Below the pieces are notes generated by a model that worked only from the letters and a program-made list of their open reading frames with translations, ran no database searches and had not been told where the DNA came from. Shown in pieces: positions 26,895-38,060 of a DNA stretch of 64,000 nt. The DNA comes from Adineta vaga (lineage: Eukaryota; Rotifera). The DNA is taken from assembly GCA_021613535.1 (NCBI GenBank), contig CP075495.1, positions 7,874,001 to 7,938,000 of the forward strand, in the 5' to 3' direction. Both the position numbers and the translations under genes were made by a program. The number at the start of each line of letters is the position of its first letter. The stretch's first letter is position 1.

Positions 26895-29132
26895 ATGGAT
26901 GTATCTTCTTCAGCACGAAAAGTTTCATTATCAGGTATCATCACAAATTCAATTAAATCATCATCAGCATCAAATGCACCACGAAGTATCATTGTAAGAA
27001 AATCAAGTAATGGCTTTGGTTTTAACGTGCGTGGACAAGTATTCGAAGGTGGACAAGTTAAAGCTATACATGGCACACTTTATGGACCACTTCAACATGT
27101 TTCAGCTGTTTCGAATCGTGGTGCAGCTGAACGAGCAGGTCTTTGCGTAGGAGATAAAATTCTTGAAGTGTACGTAATCTTTGAAGGAAAGATATCATTC
27201 TCAATGTTTTCTGTTTCGTTTTTATAGAAATGGTGTCGATGTTGAAGGAGCATCACATAAACAAGTTGTTGATTTAATAAAACATAGTGATGATGAACTG
27301 CATCTTGTTGGTAAGAGAAAAATAAACAATGTATATATTCATCTAACAATTGTTTTTGTTTTAAGTTATTGCATCCGTTGGCGAAGAAACACATAGTGAT
27401 ATACATTCGGGAGAAGAATCGAGTGGAAGTTCAAATGATTATTCAGAAAGACGTTCATTAGCAATTACAATACCAGATTATAGTATATTAGAAGTGAATG
27501 ATGAAAAATTTTATGTAAGTATTTGGATATCTCCAACTAATAAACTTATACCATTAGATGCGTACAGTTGCCATTCAAAATAAACCAAAGGATTAAACCT
27601 TTTCAAAGTTTTATTTAAAAATAGACAGACTTTGTGTCACTGACATACTGTAAATGACAGTTACTAATCATAAAAACGACAAAAATAGAAAATGAACATA
27701 AGGACTTAAGAAGTATCTCATGTAATTAAAAAATTATTCTTTCTTCTTCTTCTTTATTTAGGTATTTAACATTCATATTGCTGGTAAGAAAAATTTTCAT
27801 TTTTTAATCATGACATGATTGAGAATCTAATTATCTTAGGTCGTCATTTATGTTCACGTCGTTATCGTGAATTTGCATCGTTACATCAACAATTAAAACA
27901 AGAATTTCCAGATTTTCCATTTAGTTCCTTACCAAAAAAATGGCCATTTAAATTATCGGATCAACAATTAGATGCTCGACGACGTGGTTTAGAACAATAC
28001 TTGGATAAAAGTAACATATAACAGAAAATAATCTTCTGTACTATGACCTTCTTTAGTCTGTTCGGTTCGTGTTGTTGGTGATTGCGATTTGGTTCAAGAA
28101 TTTCTCTCGGCCGATGTTTATGAAGTAAGATTTTGTTTTTGTTTCGAAAATGTTCTACTTTTTTTTCTTTTCGTATAGAGAGATTCAGTTTCAATTGATG
28201 TTGAAATCAAAATTATGTTACCTGATCGATCTGTTTCTGTTCTAAAAATCAAACGTTTTTCTACTGCTGATAAAGTCTATGAAGTAAATACAAATCTTTC
28301 CTTCTGTGTTCGATAAATCGTCTATTTTATTTTCTTAGGCTATAGTCGAAAAAATTGATTTACCTTCAGAAAGTGCTCCTTATTTTTATCTATTCGAAAT
28401 TCTCGATTATACTTTTGGTAAGATGACTTGTCTTTTTTTTTATACGGATTCAAACTAGAAATCAATATCATTTAGAACGTAAACTTCGTCCGACTGAATA
28501 TCCTCATCAAATATATGTACAAAATTGTTGTACAGCAAATACGACATGTTTATGTTTACGAAAATTTGTCTTTTCACCAATTGTTGAAAATCAAATTTTA
28601 AAATATCCTTTAGCACGAGATTATCTTTATCGTGAAGTAAGTTGAAACTCGTATTTGAAATAATGTTAAGAGAAAAATCTTATTTAATTAGGCAATTGAT
28701 CAATTAAGTCGTTCACAAAATTCAACAGCTGATCAACGTTCAGCTTTGAAAACATTCGATGAAATTGAATATATTAAATATGCTCAAACATTTACGGATA
28801 TTTATAATACAATAACATTTCCTCTATGTCCATGTAGTTCACGTAAAGATAATGGTTATGTCATTGTTTCATTAAATAGTACACGTCTTCGTCTACATGC
28901 TTGTTCGGATGATGGTCAATTAGAAGCAGATCAAATAGCAGATTTCGAATGGAATACTATTGGACGTTATTGTATTGATGAACAATATTTTATTTTTGAA
29001 TATAAACGTTCAACAATGAAAACAGTCAAACCGGTTAAATTACAATCGCCATTTGGACAATTTATGTACGATTGTTTCGAATGTATTCTACGAGAATTGC
29101 AATTAACAAATAATAACAAATCAGATGAATAG
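26895..29132 (+). CDS. SNX27: Sorting nexin 27 (PDZ-PX-FERM)
   Basis: Multi-exon gene matching SNX27 along its length. PDZ domain: carboxylate loop [10 protein letters not shown], the retromer-contacting loop [19 protein letters not shown], and HKQVVDLI with the ligand-selecting His. PX domain: [15 protein letters not shown] with the PI3P-binding Arg, and [18 protein letters not shown]. The FERM-like part follows ([32 protein letters not shown], then [36 protein letters not shown] and the end [10 protein letters not shown]). SNX27 sits on early endosomes, reads C-terminal PDZ ligands of membrane cargo and links them to retromer for recycling. The start at 26895 is 6 nt after a splice-acceptor-like AG. 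All conserved blocks are present, so the gene looks intact. Confidence 0.96.
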
Positions 29133-29799
29133 AAGAACATAATTTAAAGAAGAACCACCAAAGATTTTCCTCTGCTTGGTCAATGATAATTTAGCATTTA
29201 TTAATCTCTTTATTCTAAGTGCAATCTCTTTCGCTTCCCATAAGAGATCAAATGGAACGTTGCATTTCTTTTTCTATCCTAAATGAAGTTATTTGTCTCA
29301 TATATATATATATGTATCTGAATGATCGATTTTTTTCGCTCTTTTTTTTCTGTCTTTTTGTATGTAACTAGTATGCATGATTGTCTACCCCGGTTTGTCT
29401 AGTTTTCACGTGATAATCAATCAAAAACCAATCTCTTTTACCCTTATTATATAGATATGTCTATACGCAATCAGTATTTTCGGCTTTATTTTTCATGGCG
29501 ATTAAGTTCTTGTTCTTTCGTATATAAATTTAAACAACGAATAAGATAAGAAAATGAAGATGTGTGTGTGGGTGTCTGTGCGTGTATTTATGTATATATA
29601 AGTTCATATACTCATTCTTTGTGTATGCGGGTCTACTTGTGTACATCTTTATTTTTGTCTTTGGTATTGTCTTTATATTGCTCTATTCATTATCGAACTT
29701 AAAAGAAAATTTAATCAAACAGTATTGTATCTGTAGAAAACGCGTCTTAAATTTCTAATAAAAAATACGTATGTCTATAATGATTTTCTTCAATTCTAG
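29133..29799. other. Spacer between SNX27 and SNX17
   Basis: A 667-bp stretch with no gene. It holds the SNX27 3' UTR and SNX17 upstream region. It ends in TTCTTCAATTCTAG directly at the SNX17 ATG, an acceptor for either a 5' UTR intron or a trans-spliced leader. Confidence 0.5.
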
Positions 29800-31113
29800 A
29801 TGTACTTCTCTATTCCTGATACGACTGAGATATCTGCGAAACGAAGTACTGAACAATACGCTTATACATTATATAATATTCATATAAATGGTCTTCATCA
29901 TTGTAGTTTACGTTATTCTCAATTACGTATATTTAATGCTGAACTTCAACGTATCTTACCTAATCTTATGCAACATATTCAACCATTTCCACCAAAGAAA
30001 TTATTTCGCTTATCATCACGTGATATTGAAGAACGACAAATGTTACTTGAACGCTACTTACAATCGATTATTCAACATAAATCTCTTATATGTTCCTCTT
30101 ATTTTAATGAATTTTTTTTCAATGCTCAAAGAGAAACTTATCTCAATGCTCTAGCAGATAGAACAATACCTGACAAAATTAATTTTACAGTTTATTTTTT
30201 AAATAATCATGAAATCATCATAGAAAATCTCTCATTACATGATACTCTCTCCAAATTATTCGAACTTTGTGCCAATAATATTCAATTAACTCATGAATAT
30301 TTCTCCTATTTTGCATTATTTCTCTATAAATTTCATGATAATCAATTAAATCTCATTCGACCATTATTTTCATTTGAATCTCCATATATTTCATTAAAAC
30401 AAGCACAAAAATTGAATGAAACTAGTTGTCTTGTTCTAAAAAAATCCTATTGGGATGTGACCTATGATCTGAAATTATTGGACAATCCTTGTACACAAAA
30501 TTTACTTTTTCTTCAATGTCAATATGATATTCAACAAAGTGAAGAATTCGATTCCGACGATATACATAAACAATTAAACATATTACGTGATAATAAACAA
30601 TTCAAAGATTATATTCTTCTAGCACGAACTTCAACATTTTCTGGATATTTATTTCTTCGTCAATGTACGATACATGATGTAACGAATGAAAATATGTCTC
30701 CATGTCTATTAGCAATTGGAAATAACGAATTAATTTGTTATTATTTAAATGAAGAAAAGAAGAATTCGTTTTTGAAAGAGATCAATTTTAAAGTAACACG
30801 TATTCGTTGTTGGAAAGTTAATTGGACAAAATCAGATTTAAATATTACATTTGAATATTTAGTTCGAAAAAATACTTTACAATGGGTTACCATACATACT
30901 GTACAAGCAGCTTTAGTTAGTACATGTTTACAAAGTATGGTAGATGAAATATTAATGAAACGAATAGATTCATCGGAATTAATAGTACATGAAACTATGA
31001 AGAATGATCGTTCGAAGACAAATGGTTCTCTTGCGACACGAACAAAATCGGATTTAGAAAGATTGAATAACAATGAGTTATTTGATAAAGGTGGTGACGA
31101 TGATGATCTTTAA
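29800..31113 (+). CDS. SNX17: Sorting nexin 17 (PX-FERM), coding region in one exon
   Basis: One uninterrupted 437-aa frame, against about 470 in vertebrates. It starts MYFSIPDT as in SNX17. PX domain: YNIHINGLHHCSLRYSQLRI and FPPKKLFRLSSRDIEERQ. FERM: YFSYFALFLYKF, LVLKKSYWDVTYDLKLLDNP, then the F3 lobe (LLARTSTFSGYLFLRQC, FKVTRIRCWKVNW, FEYLVRKNTLQWVTI, CLQSMVDEILMK), which in the family binds NPxY/NxxY cargo tails. The extreme C-terminus GGDDDDL resembles the acidic-Leu tail of SNX17 that recruits Retriever. Function: PI3P-dependent endosomal retrieval of integrins and LRP-type receptors. Lack of coding introns is unlike its neighbours. It lies head-to-tail after SNX27. Confidence 0.96.
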   Translation: MYFSIPDTTEISAKRSTEQYAYTLYNIHINGLHHCSLRYSQLRIFNAELQRILPNLMQHIQPFPPKKLFRLSSRDIEERQMLLERYLQSIIQHKSLICSSYFNEFFFNAQRETYLNALADRTIPDKINFTVYFLNNHEIIIENLSLHDTLSKLFELCANNIQLTHEYFSYFALFLYKFHDNQLNLIRPLFSFESPYISLKQAQKLNETSCLVLKKSYWDVTYDLKLLDNPCTQNLLFLQCQYDIQQSEEFDSDDIHKQLNILRDNKQFKDYILLARTSTFSGYLFLRQCTIHDVTNENMSPCLLAIGNNELICYYLNEEKKNSFLKEINFKVTRIRCWKVNWTKSDLNITFEYLVRKNTLQWVTIHTVQAALVSTCLQSMVDEILMKRIDSSELIVHETMKNDRSKTNGSLATRTKSDLERLNNNELFDKGGDDDDL

Positions 31114-32940
31114 AGAAAGAACAATCTCATTCCATTGCAATTTTTTCACTTTCAAGATATGTTTTTTAGTCCATTCATATAATGACAATAGAATTTACAT
31201 TTCCTTTTTATTCTTTTAAACTAGTCATCTTCGACTATATTTTGTTTTTTATTTTATTGTTATATTTCTTATCATTTGACGGAATTATTTTATTTGCAAT
31301 TTTTTTCAATTATTAATAATATAAAAGTACATAAATAGAGATATGCTTTTTTTTGCTTTGGCTCAGCCAATCAATTCATTGATACAATACATTGAAAATG
31401 ACTATTGAATAAAAAAAACCTATAAAAGGATTTGTTAAAATGTTTGAAATAATGAGAGAATTCGAGAATTCCACCTTCATGTGTCGACTCACGATAACGA
31501 CATATTTTCAAATGACACCTTTGTCTATTGTTAGATGCAATACAGTTAATAATACGTCCTTAATGGGTTGTAAATACGTATATTATAATATGTGAGCAAA
31601 TATACGTTTTAAGATTACCTTCGTATTATTCACAAGAAGTGATCACCCTTTTCTTTTACAGGGTATTATCGAGGGACTTGTTATTATAATTATGAAAATA
31701 AATTGCGCCGCTAAGAAAGTACAAAAGTCGTTTAACTATTGTAGGAGTAAAGATATATATATATGAGTTCGAAAATACCGTGAGAGAAATGATACTGCTA
31801 CGAATTTTTATCAGGTATTTGTAAAAAACGATTACATTTACAGAGTTTTTTTTCTCCTTACGATATCATTTTACGTTATTCTTGCATCACCTAGCATCTA
31901 TGAAATCAATAGCAGTCTTGACAGAAAGAAATGTATAAAGTATTTTTTTAATTTCTTTGCAAGCCTCCGTTCGCCATCGTCACAATACATGAAATAATCT
32001 TCAGAACATAGGTTGAGTTGCTTTATTTCTTTTTCATGCAAAATAGATGATTCATGTTTCTTTCTTTTAGTACTATTCGATAAGATTATTGAATAACTGA
32101 ATTTGCTGTCAAACGATAGAAGTACTATAAATGCTCGTTTAATCTGTTCTCTACGCACATTTTTTTACACGAACAAAACTTTCTTTTCTTTTTCAACAAA
32201 AAAGTACACACCGGGTTGGAATTTTCCCAGTAGCAAAAAAGAAAAGATGGTTTTCAACATAAAATAAGTAAGTTTTTTTTGTAGTGTCTCCTATATATAC
32301 TGTGTCTAGTTTTGCCATATTTTATGAGGCATAATTTTTAGATAAACTATTTAGGAATTATTGTTGATATAGTGCATTGAAACATGACGGCATATACTTA
32401 CTTTGTTTTATATAATGATGTAAGCTTGAGTCGAAGAAAAATTTTGTATAGACATCGATAATTAAGTTAACGTAGCTCAGTTTCCAAATATTAGTAAACA
32501 TTTAAGTATATTTTGAACAAAACTCAGTTATTAAGTGCCATATCTTCGAAAAATAAACCGATTTTTATGAAAGATATTTGCATTATTTTGAGAGAACAGA
32601 GGTCATATGAAATATTAGGTAAGTTTTTAGATGTCTTCTTTTTTTTCAACAACTCTTGTAAATCTATTAGAGGTCAATAAGAACAATGTTCTTATCAACC
32701 ATAACTATAATTCAATCGATATATTTTCTAAATATCGATCGGTGTGACCTGAAAATCTTCACGGTGCACCGTTTTAATGTCTATGATATGTCCATTTCAC
32801 ATATAAGCTGCGCTCAGATCTCTTATTCAAACTTAAATGCGTTAATATCCACATCTTTTTTCCTTCAATCTTTTCAATTTAAAAAAAAGTTGTAAGTGAA
32901 TATTTTCAAATACAGATTTTTAATTTTATAATTGTGTAGA
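31114..32940. other. Intergenic region before the TRAF-like cluster
   Basis: No gene seen in 1.8 kb. Open frames at 31898-32158 (minus) and 32686-32895 (plus) lack motifs. This marks the change from single-copy conserved genes to the duplicated region. It ends in TTGTGTAG one base before the first TRAF-like ATG. Confidence 0.4.
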
Positions 32941-34866
32941 ATGGTCGGTCACCTAGAAAAGAGCAAAGGCGATATCAAGTCATTACGCATGTGTCAATTG
33001 TGTAATAGAATTTTGCAAGAATCTTTTAAGCTTTTATGTGGAGATCATATATGTAAATCCTGTATGCAAGGAATAACAGGGTATGATGAAATCAATTATA
33101 TTGTAGAAGTGAATATTTCTTCTTTTTTTTACTAGGAATATTATAAAGTGTCCAAAATGCTCACAAGAAACACACCTCAAACCATTCTGCGAAATCTGTC
33201 GAACAAATTTTTCTTCTAACACGACACTTGACGAACATAAACAAAAAGAATGTACTGGAACTATTGTATCATGCGATCTCAAAGAATATGGATGTTCAGA
33301 CTCAGTAAGTGATAGCCCTCTGTATCAAATTAATGATTAAATTATACTGATCCTAGCTAACATTTTTATTGGGAAATATATATCTAAATGTAGTCAAGAC
33401 ACAATTAAAAGGCTTGAAACCATTCTCCTCTACAGAAGCTTCTAAGAATATCTTTGATAAGAACATGTGAGCTGACCGATGTTGGGTATTAGAAAAAGAG
33501 AAAAATACCTGTAAGGTGTCATCAAATCCGATGGTTTTAATTATTTTCGTTCTCAGCACATTCAGATGAGTTCTTTTTGTGAGGCCAATAATATATATGT
33601 ATTTAAATCAAATGACAAAGCACTCCACGATCTATTTAGATCTATCGAGTACAACTATCTAGCACTATCTGAGTGATGTTCATCAAAATGCGATCATTAA
33701 TGTCATTCGACGTTTACCGTTTAAATCACGTAATGATCAGTTGGAACGGACATCAACTATGGATGTCGATATGGAACCAAGTGGTGTTAGTTCAATGACA
33801 ACTGAAACTCTCAATAGTCAAATGCAAGAGATCTATGAAACAATTAATGTTCTTGCTAGTGGTATTCAAACATTAAATGATGACACACAACGTATTAGTA
33901 GTGATTCTGTTCGATTACAAACATCCATTGAAACAGTAACCCAAGAATGTGCATCCTTGAAGTTGAGTATTCAAGAGCAGAGTGTTTTCCTGAATAGCAG
34001 TAAACAAAAGCAAGATATAGTTCGACAAGAAGTTGCATCAATAAAACAAAAAGTGGATGATACACAATATGTATCATATGATGGCACATATACATGGAAT
34101 ATCAAAAACGTTCGAGAAAAAATGAGTAAGTAGAACGATTTTTAATTTCTTGTCTAATACTGATACATGAACGTTCTTATGAAAACTGTATTCCTTTTTA
34201 TATTTTGTAGATGACGCTCAATCCGAAAGACAAATGTCGATTTATTCACCACCATTCTATTCTTCACCGACTGGTTACAAAATGTGTGCTCGACTGTATT
34301 TACATGGTGATGGTAATGCACGTCGCACTCACATGTCATTGTTCTTTGTTCTTATGCGTGGTCTCAATGATGCAGGGTTGGAATTTCCATTCAACTATAA
34401 AGTGACATTCTGTTTGTATGATCAAACACCTCAACAAAGACATATCATTGATTCATTTCGACCTGACATCAAATCAAATAGTTTTCAACGACCACGATCT
34501 GAAATGAATATTGCCAGTGGTATTCCAAAGTTTTGTCCACTGGTAATGATTCAACAAGAAGGCAATTCATACGTTCGTGATGACGCAATGTTCATTAAAG
34601 TGATGGTGGATTTTGGTGAGATGCCAGAGACATTGTTACCCTATGCATTCAGCTTGAATCCAGGATTACCAATGCACATTCAACAAACAATGATTAGACA
34701 AAGATCCGAACGACAAGCTTCAAGGGAAGCACAAGAACCAACGAAATCGCCACGAACTCATTATGTGACCACAGATACGGAACAAACATTGCTTGCAACA
34801 ATGGAAGTAAATACGGGTGACAATGATCAAGACTCAAACATTGCAACAAATATTGACCGTCCATAA
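32941..34866 (+). CDS. TRAF-like protein, copy 1 (rearranged; possibly impaired)
   Basis: Exons: 32941-33080 (RING: CQLCNRILQESF, CGDHICKSC), 33136-33304 (rest of RING KCPKC plus one TRAF-type zinc finger, CEICRTNF...HKQKEC), a coiled-coil exon ending 34125, and a MATH exon 34211-34866. Compared with copies 2, 3 and 5 it lacks the separate zinc-finger exon (SLCEWNG type), and exon 2 fuses the flanking pieces. With the usual acceptor (exon start 33640) a 1-bp deletion causes a frameshift and TGA at 33670. The same change makes TATCTAG, and using it (exon start 33663) restores the frame: 1428 nt, 475 aa, losing eight residues. Predicted role: RING-type E3/adaptor with a TRAF-C receptor-binding domain. 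Whether it is functional is open. Confidence 0.7.
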
Positions 34867-35412
34867 ATTGTCTATTGTATATACCTGTATTTACATTTTT
34901 TCGTCGAATATTGTGATACAAATGTTTTTATAGCACAGCACTCTATTAAAAATAGCTGTAAAGGTGCGTAACATTTGCTTTTTATAAAATCACAGTTCTA
35001 TAGTTTGATTGCTAAGACTTTTATTGTTAATATTTTCTACTATATGAAAAAAGTACCATGACTACTTCAGCAATAGATCTGATGTTTTTATATAACTCTT
35101 ACGTATCTAACAAAACACTAACAACAGAATAATGGCTATATTTCAGCTGAGATTGAAAAACATCTATGATGATTTGGATAAACAAAACAGACCCATGCAT
35201 AGAAATAAGTTTGATAAACTATGTCATTCAACCAAATTTCACATCTCTTCTTCTTTATCAGCAAGATAAAAACGAAAATTCAAATTTTTCGAAAAGAAAT
35301 GAAAGCGCTTGAGTCGAACCGATATAAAACATTATGTTTTAAGCCACGAAGGCGTAACTTATACACCTATGTAAAACTTGTTTTACTCTTTTTCTCCTTC
35401 TAACGTCACCCC
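34867..35412. other. Spacer between TRAF-like copy 1 and block A
   Basis: No gene seen; AT-rich. It ends where the inverted block A begins at about 35413. Confidence 0.4.
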
Positions 35413-36563
35413 GTATTTTTGCACACGTGTTCTGCAAACGAAGAATAGATTTCGAATGCTTTCTTTTCTCATAAACATGTTGCAAGTTTCATACTATGAG
35501 ACATAATCTATACTAAATCGAACTCTTTGTTGTTTCGATGATGAAATAAAAAATAAATATGCAAATTTATTGAAATCAATGGTATTATTGAACGAATTGC
35601 ATCATATATAAGTTGAAATAATTCAGAGAAAAGGAAGTCAAATTTTCATCCATCTTTGTTTCATATTTAAAAAGCAATTCATTCTCTACCAACCTTTCTA
35701 AGCTATTTTTGAAACTTTTTTTCTTCTTCTTCGTTACAAGTCAACAAAGCAGTTTCTAAAAGTACGTACTCACCAAAAGAAACTCTTTAGATTAGGTACT
35801 CTCCTCTGTCATTCCCTATCCAATAACAAATCGACAATAAGACATCCAAGTTTATTCCAGTTTACATTATTCATCTAGATAATTTCACTATCTCTACAAT
35901 ATATTTTTATTTTGGAAAAAAGATACAAACTACTTCTACTTCTACATCTACTCAGTATAGCAGCTAATACAAGTGTACGAATATCTTTAAACTTGATTAG
36001 CATAGAACGTCACGTAAGAAGTTGAGATACAGTGTTATGATCAACTAAAAATTGTAAAAGAGTTTATCTATCAACTATTTTTCTTTCGTTACACAATTTT
36101 AATGAAGGAAATAAAGTATTTATCCATCCTAGGGACAACAGTAGAAATGCTTCGGTGAAAACAAACTTCGATTGATTTCGAATTTCGAAATAGTGCAGTT
36201 TGATCAATCCTTCAAACAGTTATTTTCTATTTTGCATTAGTCATCGACACATTTATATTTCTGAGAAGTGACTCTGCGACTTAAGATACAGAAAAGGTAG
36301 ATTTTGCATGTTTTGATTCTTTTTTTTATTGCTATGCGACGCAAAAAATATTTGATCGAAATCACATACTATTTAATTCGCTTCAATTGAAAGTACTGTC
36401 AACAAGTAAACCCGAATATTTTATCGTTCTTTCCAACTCAGTTTGTTGTCTTTATCTTTACATGGCTTTTTCTTTCCTCTGGCGGGGGATGACTCACTTG
36501 GAACTTTCCAAGCCTTTCATACAAAAATGCAAAGTCTGCTGCCTACAGTGTGAAATCAAAAGG
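35413..36563. repeat. Inverted duplicate block A (partner at about 54861-56012)
   Basis: About 1.15 kb that matches the reverse complement of 54861-56012 with only scattered mismatches (for example TTTTCTC versus TTATCTC near 35470, and AGGG versus GGGG near 36130). Similarity begins sharply at TATTTTTGCACACGTG and stops sharply at AATCAAAAGGTA. No convincing coding frame is seen; a short frame around 36460-36560 (MAFSFLWRGMTH) is shared by both copies but has no known domain. Confidence 0.85.
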
Positions 36564-38060
36564 TAGGTTGTGTTTTATTCTTTGCTTACGCTATAAAAAT
36601 CCTTTCAAAATCTCTTTAAAACGTTGACGAAAGCGTTTTATGAAGTTAACAAACTCTCAAGTCAGCCAGATTTGAAGATTTCCGATAGTTTCTGTCTGGT
36701 CTTTTGTTTACTCTCTCGCTTCCCTAAGGTTTCCGAAAATATGTAACTCAGCAGATATCCATACACATAAATATACTCTACCCCACATCCTCACCCAAAC
36801 CCTCAAGATAACTTTGCTAAGTAGCAAAAAATATCGAAAAACTAGACGTCAGACTTCGTCAGATATGTTTGTTATCGCTAAAAACGAAAAGTGTTTCACT
36901 TTTTCAAATAGTGGTACCATAAAATACTGGTTTTATTCAACCATTACTGCAACGTTTTAGTTTGCTATAAACTACAGTCGATCTTTTGAAGTCTTCGAAT
37001 ACGAAATGCTTTACTTTAACATTTAAAAAAAATGATTACGTAGTCCAAGCATATAAAAAACATGATCACGAAGATCGATCATTTTCATATCAATGTTTCA
37101 ATTGAAAAATCTGAAATTTATGTCACAGACAGAGGTCATGTCAAGCTATGCAAAGAAAAAACAATTATCTCAGTGGCTTTTATATAGGAATTGCAGCTTT
37201 CAACATGTTGTCCGAAAACCTTTTATTACTCATTACTAACAATATCAATTTTGATAATATAAACCTATTTCAAACATGAATTTGTTTACTAATTATTAAC
37301 TTCTCATACTCGAGAAGAATATATATGCAATCCTTGCTATCCAGTATCATTTTAACACACTGTAACACCTCAGTTTTTCTAATACAGAATTTTTGCGGTG
37401 CCGTCATTGAGCGTCATCTTTATTTGAAAGCTCTCAAAAAAAAATTTGATTGGCTACACACTCTCATTGCTTCGCTAAATACACCTTTTTATTTCTTTGA
37501 TAAAATCGTTACTAGCTAGAAATGCATATGCATCCTTGCAATTGCTTCATCCCATAGATTTTCTCACTCATGATATTTTTTTTTAAATTTTGTTTTGTTT
37601 ATTATAGCAAATGAAATTTTATGAAGATGATCATGCCTATTTTCTCCAGTAGATGAGGAGTTCTTCAATACCATTATATATACACATATGAAGGTATTCG
37701 AATGTTCAAACACATAAAAACCTGATAATATCTCTTATATACGCAAAAAATTATCCTGGAAAACTTTCCACAATAGAAGTCATTAAAAGTAGTTAAATTT
37801 CAATCTTTTGTTAAGTTTTTTTCTAAAAATACTATTCGCTGCAGGAGGGTTTCATTGGAGAGCGGTTGGGGTCGCGACGCATCTCCAATCTTTTGAACTT
37901 TTGTTTTTTTAGCATGATATTTTACGGGCATTTTTCCACATTTTCGAAATTTTCATAAATTTTTTATGCCTTTTCTCAGTTTTTTGCACCCCGGAACACA
38001 TTTGATTTGTTGTGACATAGATAAGAACTCGTCAAGTCATGTCACTTTTCCGTTCCCGCT
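36564..38060. other. Spacer between blocks A and B, no gene seen
   Basis: AT-rich DNA with no supported gene. I see no obvious counterpart between B' and A' on the other arm, and that interval is also longer (about 2.5 kb). A small GC-richer patch occurs at about 37841-37895 (GGAGGGTTTCATTGGAGAGC). Confidence 0.4.

Noticed and set aside
29888-30154. 88-codon frame inside SNX17
   Set aside because: Out of frame with the clear SNX17 coding sequence.
35290-35325. Minus-strand GGTTCGACTC resembling a tRNA B box
   Set aside because: The neighbouring bases cannot form a T-arm stem, and no A box or acceptor stem is present.
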